Assembly: GCA_045106475.1 (NCBI GenBank)
Contig: JBGCEO010000093.1
Span: 1 to 64,000, forward strand
DNA from: Granulosicoccus sp045106475
GTDB lineage: Bacteria; Pseudomonadota; Gammaproteobacteria; Granulosicoccales; Granulosicoccaceae
Reading direction: 5' to 3'
DNA length: 64,000 nt
Position 1 is the stretch's first letter; each line of letters starts with the position of its first letter. The notes beneath the pieces are model-generated. The model worked only from the letters and a program-made list of their open reading frames with translations, ran no database searches and was not told where the DNA came from. Below are positions 32,719-41,148 of the stretch, piece after piece. The position numbers and the translations under genes are program-made.

Positions 32719-34053
32719 TTAAGCGCGGCGTCGCCAACGAATAATCACGGCGATCAGCAGAAGAAGCGTTGGGATGCCTGCAAGATACAGAACTGTTAAC
32801 CCGATAATAGCCGTATTGTTGAGGTTCAGCTCACTATCAGGCGCACGCTCAGTGACGAATTCTAGCGCATCGGCATCACCTGTAAGCCAGAGAAACAGCG
32901 CTTCGAGAAAGGCCTGATTTGCGCCATTTCCGACAAATTGCGATGCGCCCAGGTCGGCATCGCCGATAACAGCAAAGCGCTGCTGTCCCTCGCCTAGAGC
33001 TCTTTCAATGGTGATACCGAGCAACAAGGGCCCTGCAACTTCGTTGGTGTTGCTATCAAATGCTATTGCTCCACTGAGCTCGCCTGTTTCCGTCCAGCTG
33101 GATTCGGGTGTTTGTAAAAGCGGTAGAGTGGTTTGACCAGCCAGCGGCGTGACTGCTATGGCTCTGGCCTGTGGCAACAACACTGGGTTGCTGAGTACAG
33201 AGGTCACGGGATGGGTTGGAAATCGATCAAGCAACACGAAATCAGGTGTAGCAACATCAAGTGCCTGACTTGCAGTATCGATAACGGTGCCAGGCAGTGT
33301 CGTAATGCCCAGATTGTCTGCGATAAGCTGCAGATTGGGACCGCTTGGGCTTTCACTGGGGATTTCGCTTAGCCAAAGTAGGTTGCCTCCGCGTGAAATA
33401 TAGTCGTTGATGCTGGCTGTTTCACCTGGAAAATAGGGGCGCTTTGGCGCAGCGATAACCAATAGATCAATGCTGTCGTCCAGGTAAGGTTCGCTCACCA
33501 GACTATGCTCTCGGCTCACAAGACCCACACTGGCAAGTCTTTGTGCCATGGTTGACCAGTCGTCATTCGTATTAAGTAGCGGGCTTCGTTCATCGTGTCC
33601 GCTGATGAAAGCTATATCGCGATCCCCTTCTTGAGTGAGTTGGCGCAGACTATTAACCAGGCTTCTTTCAGATAGGTTCTGCAAGCGCTGTTCGCGATTG
33701 GGCGCGCGTAATATCAGTTCACCTCCAGGTGCTGCATCGAGTGCTCGTGCCGCGGCGGGATCTGTTTCTGGATTTATAAAGCGTAAATCAATATCAGGTT
33801 TTATGGCTTGAAAACGTGCAACAAGAGTTTCGACGCCGTTTCGCTGTGCCTGGTCGGGGCCCAGTACGGCAATTAGCTCTACCGGTGTGTTGATCGATGC
33901 GAGTACTTTGTGAGTAGTGGGAGTAAGGCTGTGCCGATCATTGGCTGTTATGTCGAATGCCATGTCGAAGCGCACAGCTAACCAACCCAGCGATAAAATG
34001 ATGCCGGTTAGCAGTATGGACAGAATGATATGAAGGCGGGCTGATCTTTTCAC
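32719..34053 (-). CDS. GldG-like ABC-system auxiliary protein
   Basis: This 444-residue protein resembles GldG (ABC-type uncharacterised transport system). It has an N-terminal helix (about 8-28), then FDITANDRHSLTPTTHKVL, an IFT52/GATase-like domain containing DLLVIAAPKRPYFPGETASINDYISRGGN, and a C-terminal helix followed by WRRRA. I start at the GTG at 34053, two bases after the permease stop; a longer frame to 34251 runs back through the permease gene. GldG works with GldA and GldF in Bacteroidetes gliding. In proteobacteria similar sets have no defined role. Confidence 0.78.
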   Translation of the reverse strand: MKRSARLHIILSILLTGIILSLGWLAVRFDMAFDITANDRHSLTPTTHKVLASINTPVELIAVLGPDQAQRNGVETLVARFQAIKPDIDLRFINPETDPAAARALDAAPGGELILRAPNREQRLQNLSERSLVNSLRQLTQEGDRDIAFISGHDERSPLLNTNDDWSTMAQRLASVGLVSREHSLVSEPYLDDSIDLLVIAAPKRPYFPGETASINDYISRGGNLLWLSEIPSESPSGPNLQLIADNLGITTLPGTVIDTASQALDVATPDFVLLDRFPTHPVTSVLSNPVLLPQARAIAVTPLAGQTTLPLLQTPESSWTETGELSGAIAFDSNTNEVAGPLLLGITIERALGEGQQRFAVIGDADLGASQFVGNGANQAFLEALFLWLTGDADALEFVTERAPDSELNLNNTAIIGLTVLYLAGIPTLLLLIAVIIRWRRRA

Positions 34054-34055
34054 AA

Positions 34056-34808
34056 TCAGCGTCCGTGCTGTCTGAGTGCATCGAGCCTGATGATAGTCAA
34101 GCCGAGAAACAGAGCAGTCATCAGGATAAAGTAGGCCAGATCGGCAGTTCGGATGTAGCCTTGAAAAAAACCGTGCAAATGAGTAGTCAGCGAAAGTGCG
34201 GACAAACTCTGGAAAGCGAAAGTACTGCTGCTTGCACTGCCAATGATCCAAAGGATGAGTAACAAGGCAAGACTTGAAACGATGGCGATCAGACTATGTT
34301 TGGTCAGCGATGAGAAGTAAAGGCCGCAGGCAGTGCAGGCTGCGGTGCACAAGAGCAACCCAAGGCATGCCGTTAGCAACAGCGCTAAATCCAGAACGAC
34401 GAAAGCTCTCATTAAGAACAGCATCATGACGGCTAACAGAACCAGCCCCGCTAAAACACTAAGCACGCCTAGAAATTTACCTATAACCAGGGATGTTGTA
34501 CTGACGGGGGAGGATTGCCAAAGTGCATAGGTCTGTTGTCTGAATTCGTCACTAAAACTTCGCATCGCAAATAGCGGTGCTACCAGTGTAAAGGCCAGAG
34601 CAAGCGGCTCAAGATAGCGCACACTCATGAATCCGCTTAGACCGGTTGGGTGATCCTGTATGGCCAGTTGAGCTTGAACATCGATGAACACTTCAAGCTG
34701 TCGTAGGAAGAGATAACCAAATAGTCCGGCCAGCAAGGCTGCCATCGTCCAGGTTTGCCCGCTGCGAAGCAAGGTGGTGCACTCATGCCTGGCAACAACC
34801 GTAATCAT
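34056..34808 (-). CDS. GldF-like ABC transporter permease
   Basis: This is a 250-residue inner-membrane protein with about six helices, of the ABC-2/GldF permease type. It begins MITVVARHECTTLLRSG, a typical regulatory N-terminus, and includes FAMRSFSDEFRQQTYALWQSSPVS, which is characteristic of this group (core FSDEFRQQTYALW). It is translated from an ATG overlapping the ATPase stop by four bases and is followed by the GldG-like gene. Confidence 0.8.
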   Translation of the reverse strand: MITVVARHECTTLLRSGQTWTMAALLAGLFGYLFLRQLEVFIDVQAQLAIQDHPTGLSGFMSVRYLEPLALAFTLVAPLFAMRSFSDEFRQQTYALWQSSPVSTTSLVIGKFLGVLSVLAGLVLLAVMMLFLMRAFVVLDLALLLTACLGLLLCTAACTACGLYFSSLTKHSLIAIVSSLALLLILWIIGSASSSTFAFQSLSALSLTTHLHGFFQGYIRTADLAYFILMTALFLGLTIIRLDALRQHGR

Positions 34809-35539
34809 GTTGTTGCTCCGTGAAACAGGATTTCCAGGTCGTCTCCGTTGGCTGGCCTGTCAGCGACTAGCCTGCCATCATGAATGATGGCGATCCGATT
34901 GCAGGTAGCCTTGGCTTCGGATAACAGATGTGTGGAAAACAGAATTGATTGATCCTGGCCTACCTGCCTTATCAGATTTCTCATGCTTTCCATCTGTTGT
35001 GGATCCAGTCCGTTGCTCGGCTCATCCAGCAGTACAACGGCAGGTTCGTGAATCAGTGCCTGAGCAAGCCCCACTCTTTGTTTGTAGCCTTTGGACAAGC
35101 TGCCTATTAATTGTTTGCTCACCTCTCCGAGGCTGCATTGGTCAGTTACTCTCGTCAATCGATTGCTCAGGTCAGGCTCTTTTAAACCACGTATGCGCCC
35201 GGCCAACTTCAGGTATTCATTGACACGCATGTTGGTGTAAAGCGGCGGTTGATCAGGCAGGTAGCCCACGTGTGCGCGAGCACGCAGCGGTGAATCAGTC
35301 ATCGAGTAGCCGTTTATGCTGACCGAACCACTATCAGGGACCAGAATGCCGCACAGCATGCGCAGCGTGGACGACTTGCCAGCCCCGTTCAGCCCCAATA
35401 GTCCCAATACATCGCCGCGTTTTAATTCCAGTGACAGGTCCTGGACACTGGAGGACTCGCTCAGACGGCGAGTGAGCCCGTGAGCTTCCAGTAAAATCTC
35501 CGACGTTTTGGAGCTTTCTTCATTAGCGGAGACAGACAT
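34805..35539 (-). CDS. GldA-like ABC transporter ATPase
   Basis: This is a 244-residue ATPase with Walker A GLNGAGKSSTLRML (about 49-62), signature GSLSKGYKQRVGLAQAL and Walker B VVLLDEPSNGLDP, followed by the switch His in FSTHLLSE. The sequence style (DVLGLLGLNGAGKSST, GYLPDQPPLYTNMRV) matches ATPases paired with GldF/GldG-like components. First gene of a five-gene minus-strand operon ending in mutM. Confidence 0.86.
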   Translation of the reverse strand: MSVSANEESSKTSEILLEAHGLTRRLSESSSVQDLSLELKRGDVLGLLGLNGAGKSSTLRMLCGILVPDSGSVSINGYSMTDSPLRARAHVGYLPDQPPLYTNMRVNEYLKLAGRIRGLKEPDLSNRLTRVTDQCSLGEVSKQLIGSLSKGYKQRVGLAQALIHEPAVVLLDEPSNGLDPQQMESMRNLIRQVGQDQSILFSTHLLSEAKATCNRIAIIHDGRLVADRPANGDDLEILFHGATT

Positions 35540-35774
35540 GTCGGTGATATAGAACCCTGTAGGTACTTTCGGTTGCTGCGGGTGCGCACAGGAGTATAGA
35601 GCAGCAACTAATCAGGGGTTAGCTCTGCAGCAGTTGTGCCTAAGTCGTATCAGACGTGTAAAGAGCTTTATTACCTGATCTGTGCAGTCGGCTTTGACCA
35701 TGATGTGTCACCCCATTGACGAGCTGATTGTGTATGGTGTGTGCCGTAAATTAAAAAACAGAGAGGTATTGAGC

Positions 35775-36956
35775 TTGTTCCTTCTTGGTATTTGGGATGT
35801 ATCAGTCTGGACACTTGTGGCATGGACGGCTGTGAGCTGTCATATCACCTTGCTGGCGGTGACCGTTTATCTGCATCGAAGCCAGGCCCATCGAGCGGTT
35901 GACCTTCATCCGTGTCTGCAGCATTTCTTTCGATTCTGGCTGTGGTTGACAACTGGCATGATCACCAAGGAGTGGGTTTCAGTACATAGAAAACACCATG
36001 CACGCTGTGAGGGTCCCGAAGATCCGCATAGTCCGCAGATTTATGGCATCAAAAAGGTTTTGCTCGAAGGTGCTGAGCTGTACCGCGAAGCCGCTGCGGA
36101 TTCAGAAATCTTGTCCAAATTTGGACATGGCACACCGGATGACTGGGTTGAGCGCAATGTGTATAGCCGGTTTAATACGCTTGGGGTCGCCATGCTGGCC
36201 ATCACCGAGTTTGCCCTGTTCGGTCTGGCTGGCATTGCAGTTTTCGCTATTCAGATGCTCTGTGTGCCAGTGCTAGCCGCCGGCATCATAAATGGCCTTG
36301 CTCATTTCTGGGGCTATCGAAATTTCGAAACTGATGATGCGGCAACCAACTTAACGCCCATTGCAGCGATCATCTGTGGTGAGGAGCTGCACAATAATCA
36401 CCACGCCTATCCGTCTTCGGCGCGTTTTTCATTGCGCAAATGGGAGTTGGATCTAGGGTGGGTCTACCTTCGTCTGTTTAGCTTTTTGCGCCTGGCCAAA
36501 ATCCGCAGAGTAGCACCCAGACCTCACTTTGATTCAGAGAAGACAGTGATGGACGTGGAGACGGTCAAGGCGATTATTTCCAGTCGCCTGCATGTCATGG
36601 AAAGCTACGCTCGTAAGGTAGTCAAGCCTGTCCATGCGACAGAGCTCAAGGCAGCTCCGCAGCACCGAAGAACCTTGAGGCGCGCAGCGGGTGACTTGAT
36701 AAAGGTAGATCATCTGCTTGATGAGGCGGCTCGGTTGAGGGTATCTGCCGCATTGGCAAGTAGCGAAAGCTTGAACACTGTTTACCAGCTACAGGACGAG
36801 TTACAGGCCATCTGGCAAAAAGCCGGCGCTAGCCAGGAAGCATTACTTGTCGCGCTGCAGGACTGGTGTAAGGAGGCCGAGGCAACTGGCATCGATTGCC
36901 TGGAAGAATTTGCGCTGAGACTACAGGGTTATCAGCTCAAACCCTTTAATGGCTGA
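35775..36956 (+). CDS. Acyl-CoA/acyl-lipid delta-9-type desaturase
   Basis: This membrane di-iron desaturase introduces a double bond into fatty acyl chains. It has the three His boxes HRSQAH (about 35-40), HRKHH (about 72-76) and HNNHH near residue 206. The best start is the TTG at 35775. A GAGAGG motif lies eight bases upstream, and the product MFLLGIWDVSVWTLV... lines up residue for residue with my memory of a Pseudomonas desaturase N-terminus. Starting at the upstream frame start would add about 31 unsupported residues. The C-terminal 110 residues are a helical extension typical of this subfamily. Confidence 0.88.
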   Translation: MFLLGIWDVSVWTLVAWTAVSCHITLLAVTVYLHRSQAHRAVDLHPCLQHFFRFWLWLTTGMITKEWVSVHRKHHARCEGPEDPHSPQIYGIKKVLLEGAELYREAAADSEILSKFGHGTPDDWVERNVYSRFNTLGVAMLAITEFALFGLAGIAVFAIQMLCVPVLAAGIINGLAHFWGYRNFETDDAATNLTPIAAIICGEELHNNHHAYPSSARFSLRKWELDLGWVYLRLFSFLRLAKIRRVAPRPHFDSEKTVMDVETVKAIISSRLHVMESYARKVVKPVHATELKAAPQHRRTLRRAAGDLIKVDHLLDEAARLRVSAALASSESLNTVYQLQDELQAIWQKAGASQEALLVALQDWCKEAEATGIDCLEEFALRLQGYQLKPFNG

Positions 36957-36973
36957 CCTTGAATTGCAAGCAC

Positions 36974-37004
36974 AAAAAAGCCCGGATCTACCGGGCCTTT
37001 TTTT
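36974..37004 (+). terminator. Rho-independent terminator after the desaturase gene
   Basis: GCCCGG (36980-36985) and CCGGGC (36991-36996) pair around ATCTA and are followed by seven T residues. An A-run on the left side makes it usable from both directions, serving the convergent rpmBG transcript as well. Confidence 0.85.
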
Positions 37005-37005
37005 G

Positions 37006-37076
37006 CCTGATCGGGTCGCCCTGATGGGGTCAGCCTGACCGGGTTAACCTGCCGGGGTCCAACATGACCCGGTCAA
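37006..37076. repeat. Degenerate 14-bp tandem repeat
   Basis: Four consecutive 14-bp units read CCTGATCGGGTCGC, CCTGATGGGGTCAG, CCTGACCGGGTTAA and CCTGCCGGGGTCCA, then a diverged fifth (ACATGACCCGGTCAA). The consensus is CCTGAYSGGGTYRN. The third and fifth units also contain an inverted pair, TGACCGGG and CCCGGTCA. The block fills the gap between the desaturase terminator and rpmG. Confidence 0.7.
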
Positions 37077-37089
37077 CCTAAACAGGCTG

Positions 37090-37245
37090 TTACTTGATCT
37101 TTGCTTCCTTGTACATCACGTGTTTGCGTACAACTGGGTCGAACTTTTTCATTTCAAGCTTTCCAGTCATGGTGCGCTTGTTTTTGGACGTGGTGTAGAA
37201 ATGCCCTGTGCCTGCTGAAGACACTAGCTTGATCTTATCTCTCAT
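37090..37245 (-). CDS. rpmG: 50S ribosomal protein L33
   Basis: The minus-strand frame starting at ATG 37245 encodes 51 residues, MRDKIKLVSSAGTGHFYTTSK..., ending KHVMYKEAKIK. This is the length and sequence of proteobacterial L33 of the zinc-free type (no CxxC pairs). It lies 35 bp after rpmB, the usual rpmBG operon. Confidence 0.97.
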   Translation of the reverse strand: MRDKIKLVSSAGTGHFYTTSKNKRTMTGKLEMKKFDPVVRKHVMYKEAKIK

Positions 37246-37280
37246 GATTTAGCTTCTCGAGTTCTGTGAAGGCGGGCGGG

Positions 37281-37517
37281 TTAAACTTTCTCGCCACGAG
37301 CACGCAGCTCGGAGAGAACCGTATCGATACCGCGCTTATCAATGATTCGCATTCCGTTCGAAGAGACTCGCAGGGAAACGAAACGTTTTTCAGCCGCGAC
37401 CCAAAAACGATGGGTGTGAAGATTGGGCAAAAAACGACGCCGACGCCTATTCTTGGCGTGCGACACGTTGTTACCTGACATTGGGGCTTTGCCGGTGACC
37501 TGGCACACTCTGGACAT
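37281..37517 (-). CDS. rpmB: 50S ribosomal protein L28
   Basis: This 78-residue basic protein starts MSRVCQVTGKAPMSGNNVSHAKN and contains RRRRFLPNLHTHRFW, as in L28. It has the normal length. A perfect dyad, TTGTACA-CT-TGTACAA, lies 24 bp upstream of the start codon. Confidence 0.97.
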   Translation of the reverse strand: MSRVCQVTGKAPMSGNNVSHAKNRRRRRFLPNLHTHRFWVAAEKRFVSLRVSSNGMRIIDKRGIDTVLSELRARGEKV

Positions 37518-37540
37518 GCGAAACTACTCCGAATTGGTAC

Positions 37541-37556
37541 TTGTACACTTGTACAA
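37541..37556. promoter_or_regulatory. 16-bp dyad upstream of rpmB
   Basis: TTGTACA and TGTACAA form perfect inverted arms around a 2-base centre, 24-39 bp before the rpmB ATG, where a promoter or operator is expected. It is also about 90 bp upstream of folB on the other strand. The protein that might bind it is unknown. Confidence 0.45.
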
Positions 37557-37644
37557 TGCTTAGCCTGAGAAGTGTAGCGAATTTCTGGCCAACCCTCAAG
37601 CGATGGGGGTGCACTATTTTCTAGAGATCAACCTGGATTGCACT

Positions 37645-38007
37645 ATGGACCGCATTTTTATCACGGATCTGACCGTTGAGACCATCATCGGAATTTATGA
37701 CTGGGAGCGGAAAACCCGGCAAAGGGTGGTGCTGGACCTGGAAATGTCGGCAGATATTGCAGAAGCAGCCCAATCGGAAAACATCGAATCCACGCTTAAT
37801 TACAAGACACTATCGGAGAGTCTGGTTGATTTCATTGAAAAAAGTGAGTTTCAGCTGATCGAGACCATGGCCGAGCGGGTATGCGAGATCATTCGACAGG
37901 ATTTTGGGGTTCAATGGGTCAAGTTGACACTGCACAAGCCCGATGCCTTGCCGGGCGGAACTGATGTGGGTGTCATGATCGAAAGGGGAGCGCGCCCCGA
38001 TGCTTGA
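37645..38007 (+). CDS. folB: Dihydroneopterin aldolase
   Basis: FolB cleaves dihydroneopterin to 6-hydroxymethyl-dihydropterin in folate synthesis. The 120-residue protein MDRIFITDLTVETIIGIYDWER has the typical IGIYxWER motif. It also has the conserved Glu and Tyr (LNYKTLSE) and the Lys in LHKPDALPGGTDVGV. I chose the ATG at 37645 because it gives the family N-terminus. It is divergent from rpmB. Confidence 0.94.
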   Translation: MDRIFITDLTVETIIGIYDWERKTRQRVVLDLEMSADIAEAAQSENIESTLNYKTLSESLVDFIEKSEFQLIETMAERVCEIIRQDFGVQWVKLTLHKPDALPGGTDVGVMIERGARPDA

Positions 38008-38038
38008 GGCACTAATACTGACGGCGGGTCAATAATTA

Positions 38039-39214
38039 GTGGTTGCTGAATCGGCATTGCCAGAGCCGGATAGCGTTTCACTGGCTCATAGCAACAAGCT
38101 TGTAGATCTGATCAAACAACGGATTTCCGGCGCTGGTGGCCGCATCTCCTTTGCCGATTTCATGACGCATGCGTTGTATGAACCCGGGCTAGGGTATTAC
38201 ATGGCCGGCGCCACCAAGTTTGGCAGCCAAGGGGATTTCGTTACTGCACCTGAAATTACCCCCTTGTTTGGCGCTGCCGTGGCGGTTCAGCTGCGTGAAG
38301 TGCTAGAGAGGGTTGGTGGCGGGATTCTCGAATTGGGCGCTGGCAGTGGCAGCTTGGCGTTAAGCATACTGAAGGCTATGGATGATATCGGTGATCTGAA
38401 GTACACCATTCTTGAGCCGAGTGCAGAGTTGCGCCAGCGCCAGCGGCAGTTGCTTGCAACTGCGCTTAGCCCGGCTCAGCTCGATCGCGTTAACTGGATT
38501 AGCGCATTACCTGAAGATTTTATCGGCGTGATCGTGGCCAATGAAGTGATGGACGCACTGCCAGTTGAACGATTCAGCGTGATCAATTCGTCCGATAGGT
38601 TGCAACAGCTTCTGGTATCAAGCGAATTCAAAACGGTTGAGCGCGCAAGCCAGGGTGCATTGTCAGCTGCAATTGCTGCAATTGAAGCTGACCTGGCTGA
38701 GCCCCTGGCTCCAGGCTATCAATCGGAAGTGTGCTTGCTGCTAAAGCCGTGGATAAGCAGTCTTGCTAAAAGCATGAATAAAGGCGTTCTGCTAGTGATC
38801 GATTACGGTTATCCACGTCGCGAGTATTATCTGCCTGAGCGCACCCGAGGCACCTTAGCCTGTTACTACCGGCATCGTGCACATGACGATGCGTTTCAAT
38901 GGCCGGGTCTTCAGGACATTACAGCCCATGTGGATTTTACCAGTGTCGCCGAGGCAGCCGCATTGGCTGATCTCGAGCTACTTGGCTACGCGACGCAATC
39001 TGCCTTCCTGCTGGACAATGATCTATTGGTTTTGGCAGAGGCCTTAGGCGAGCAGCTAAAAAGTGATGCAGATCGCATAGCCGTGGCACGGGCGATAAAA
39101 ACACTGACGCTACCTGGTGAAATGGGCGAACGCTTTCAAGTAATGGCTCTTGGCAAAGGCTATGATCACGCGCTGCGAGGTTTTGCCACACAAGACCTTG
39201 CGCATCGTTTGTAA
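38039..39214 (+). CDS. MidA/NDUFAF7-like SAM methyltransferase (COG1565)
   Basis: This 391-residue protein of the DUF185 family begins near residue 18 with LVDLIKQRISGAGGRISFADFMTHALYEPGLGYYM (core FADFMTHALYEPGLGYY). It then shows KFGSQGDFVTAPEI, the SAM motif ILELGAGSGSLA and VIVANEVMDALPVERF. The eukaryotic homologue methylates an arginine of complex I subunit NDUFS2; the bacterial substrate is unknown. GTG start 31 bp after folB, suggesting co-transcription. The same folB-methyltransferase adjacency occurs in other gammaproteobacteria. Confidence 0.9.
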   Translation: MVAESALPEPDSVSLAHSNKLVDLIKQRISGAGGRISFADFMTHALYEPGLGYYMAGATKFGSQGDFVTAPEITPLFGAAVAVQLREVLERVGGGILELGAGSGSLALSILKAMDDIGDLKYTILEPSAELRQRQRQLLATALSPAQLDRVNWISALPEDFIGVIVANEVMDALPVERFSVINSSDRLQQLLVSSEFKTVERASQGALSAAIAAIEADLAEPLAPGYQSEVCLLLKPWISSLAKSMNKGVLLVIDYGYPRREYYLPERTRGTLACYYRHRAHDDAFQWPGLQDITAHVDFTSVAEAAALADLELLGYATQSAFLLDNDLLVLAEALGEQLKSDADRIAVARAIKTLTLPGEMGERFQVMALGKGYDHALRGFATQDLAHRL

Positions 39215-39318
39215 TGCTTTTGCTATTCAAGAGCCTGGTGAGCGCACATACAGCCGCTTTTTAGGGCCGTCGCACTAACCCGGTTTTACACCAACGCATC
39301 GAGTAACCTTACGTATCC

Positions 39319-40116
39319 ATGGAATTGACACACATAATCTGGCTGGCCCTGGTGCAGGGTTTAACAGAGTTTTTGCCCGTATCGAGTTCAGCACATTTGA
39401 TACTGGTACCTCGTTTGCTCGAGTGGCCCGATCAAGGCCTGGCCTTTGATGTTGCAGTGCATCTGGGCACCTTGATAGCCGTCGTTGCTTTTTTTCGACG
39501 TGATATCGTGACTCTGTTTATAGCCTGGCTTAGCTCTATGACTCAGCGTGTCATGACTGCTGAAGCGCGACTGGCCTGGGGCGTTGTTTTGGGGACCATT
39601 CCGGCTGGACTGGTTGGTTTAGCATTCAAGGACGTAATCGAGGTGCATTTGCGCTCACCCCTGGTGATCGCTGCCACCACCATTGTCTTCGGTTTATTGC
39701 TGTGGTTAGCAGATCATCGCAGTCGGCTTGAGCGTGACGAGTACACGCTAAATTGGCAGGATTTTCTGGTGATCGGCGCTGCACAAGCGATGGCATTAAT
39801 ACCGGGTACGTCTCGATCAGGGATTACCATTACGGCAGGATTGTTACTGGGGCTTACACGTGAAGCTGCAGCGCGTTATTCGTTCCTACTCTCCATACCT
39901 ATTATCGTGCTATCAGGTTTGGGTGTGACCGGTGACTTACTGGGTAGTACCGACCCAGTCGACTGGACAACCTTACTTATCGGTACCGTGATTGCCGCCA
40001 TTAGTGCGTTTGTATGCATTCATTATTTTCTTGCATTCATCAATCGTATGGGCATGACACCGTTTGTTATCTATAGATTACTGTTGGGCGCATTGCTGCT
40101 ATGGGTATTCTTATAA
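39319..40116 (+). CDS. uppP: Undecaprenyl-diphosphatase
   Basis: UppP (BacA) dephosphorylates undecaprenyl diphosphate to recycle the lipid carrier of peptidoglycan synthesis. The 265-residue membrane protein has LVQGLTEFLPVSSSAHLIL (about 11-29) with the catalytic Glu region, and the second motif LIPGTSRSGITITAGLLLG near residue 160. Length and start are normal. Confidence 0.97.
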   Translation: MELTHIIWLALVQGLTEFLPVSSSAHLILVPRLLEWPDQGLAFDVAVHLGTLIAVVAFFRRDIVTLFIAWLSSMTQRVMTAEARLAWGVVLGTIPAGLVGLAFKDVIEVHLRSPLVIAATTIVFGLLLWLADHRSRLERDEYTLNWQDFLVIGAAQAMALIPGTSRSGITITAGLLLGLTREAAARYSFLLSIPIIVLSGLGVTGDLLGSTDPVDWTTLLIGTVIAAISAFVCIHYFLAFINRMGMTPFVIYRLLLGALLLWVFL

Positions 40117-40152
40117 AGCGTTGATGCTTTATTAAGAACAGGCTAATCGACT

Positions 40153-40590
40153 CTATGGTGTAGGTACGTCAAGTTCAAAGAGCTTGCCGCCCAGGCCGTG
40201 AACCGAATCGTTGGCCTGCAACGTGATCTTGCTTATACCGTTTGGTATCTCAAGCGTTAATGATCGGGTAAATGGCTGTTCGTTTTCGTGCGGATGAGCT
40301 AATTTTCGACTACCGAGAATGGTGCCGTCGGGTGCCAGCACGTCCCAGCGATCAGCGTAGTGCTCCCAGCCCTCATCGGCATGTAAAACTGTTGCATCGA
40401 TTCTGTATCTCCCATCGCCAAGAGGTGTAATGGTTGCGCCCACTACGTCTGCCTCACCTGCTATTGCCTGGCTGCTGAATAAAGACAGCGCTGCCAACAT
40501 AATGGCTGCGAACAACAATGCCGCCACAGGCCATCGGGAAAATTGTCGATTTTCGTCCAAAAAAAGAATAGCGCTGGTCTGCTCAGTCAT
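40153..40590 (-). CDS. Conserved secreted protein of unknown function
   Basis: This is a 145-residue protein with one N-terminal hydrophobic segment (about 20-42, PVAALLFAAIMLAALSLFSS, ending near AIAGEA), acting as a signal or anchor, and a beta-rich domain. VLHADEGWEHYADRWDVLAPDG and LAHPHENEQPFTRSLTLEIP are distinctive (His/Glu-rich, could bind metal). I recall similar stretches in uncharacterised proteins of marine alphaproteobacteria but cannot name a family. It converges on uppP. Confidence 0.7.
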   Translation of the reverse strand: MTEQTSAILFLDENRQFSRWPVAALLFAAIMLAALSLFSSQAIAGEADVVGATITPLGDGRYRIDATVLHADEGWEHYADRWDVLAPDGTILGSRKLAHPHENEQPFTRSLTLEIPNGISKITLQANDSVHGLGGKLFELDVPTP

Positions 40591-40732
40591 AACTGGTTCC
40601 TTGCTTAGGTAACTATTGATGCGTTTACTATACGTTTTTCATCTTTTTTAGTGCAACATAGATCAGAACAAGTGCTGTAGAGTTTTGCACTTCGTCTCCT
40701 GACTATATCCACATCGGTGGCAATCTAAGTTC

Positions 40733-41065
40733 ATGACATCGCGTTTTTCGGAAGATTCCCCAACAGTCGGTCCTGTGATGCAATTCTCATTGCTTTTAGT
40801 GCCAATTGTCATGAATTGCTTTTTCATGGTGTATTCCTTGGTGGGTTGGATACTGGAAGGTCGGGATAAGTTGAACTGGTCGCTCGAAGCAGAGTCAGTT
40901 GCTGTATGGGTCTGCATAGGGATACTGGTATTTTGTGCCCTGGTCGTACTCTACACACGTATACGTGGAGGGCGGCGTTGGCATCCCTTGATAGTTTCAA
41001 GTGTTGGTCACACTGTAGTTGCCTTGCTGCTCACACTCTCGGTGTTTATAACAGTACGGCTATAG
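40733..41065 (+). CDS. Small three-helix membrane protein, unknown
   Basis: This 110-residue frame has a polar 15-residue start and three hydrophobic segments (about 16-40, 58-78 and 88-108) separated by charged loops such as EGRDKLNWSLE and RIRGGRRWHP. The topology is believable for a small inner-membrane protein, but I recognise no family. No strong ribosome-binding site precedes ATG 40733. It is followed 83 bp later by the VanZ-like gene. Confidence 0.5.
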   Translation: MTSRFSEDSPTVGPVMQFSLLLVPIVMNCFFMVYSLVGWILEGRDKLNWSLEAESVAVWVCIGILVFCALVVLYTRIRGGRRWHPLIVSSVGHTVVALLLTLSVFITVRL

Positions 41066-41148
41066 TGCAAATACTCAGGATTCAGGTAGCAATCCCGCTA
41101 AGGTTTACAAGGTGACAAGTATCGTCGCCGCTTAAATTGTCTATATTT

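Noticed and set aside
40114..40131. Hairpin TAAAGC-GTTGAT-GCTTTA right after uppP.
   Set aside because: The stem is only 6 bp and AT-rich with no T-run, so it is too weak to call a terminator.
40460..40480. DVVGATIT in the unknown secreted protein as an FMN-attachment motif.
   Set aside because: The Asp is one residue too close to the Gly-Ala-Thr core (D-x-x-G-A-T rather than D-x-x-[ST]-G-A-T), and no apbE is nearby.
40663..40827. Minus-strand 54-codon frame (MKKQFMTIGTKSNENC...) with an AAGGA before its ATG and Cys pairs in DCHRCGYSQETKC.
   Set aside because: It overlaps the plus-strand three-helix membrane protein, is very short and resembles no family I know. The good ribosome-binding site may be chance, so I did not call it.
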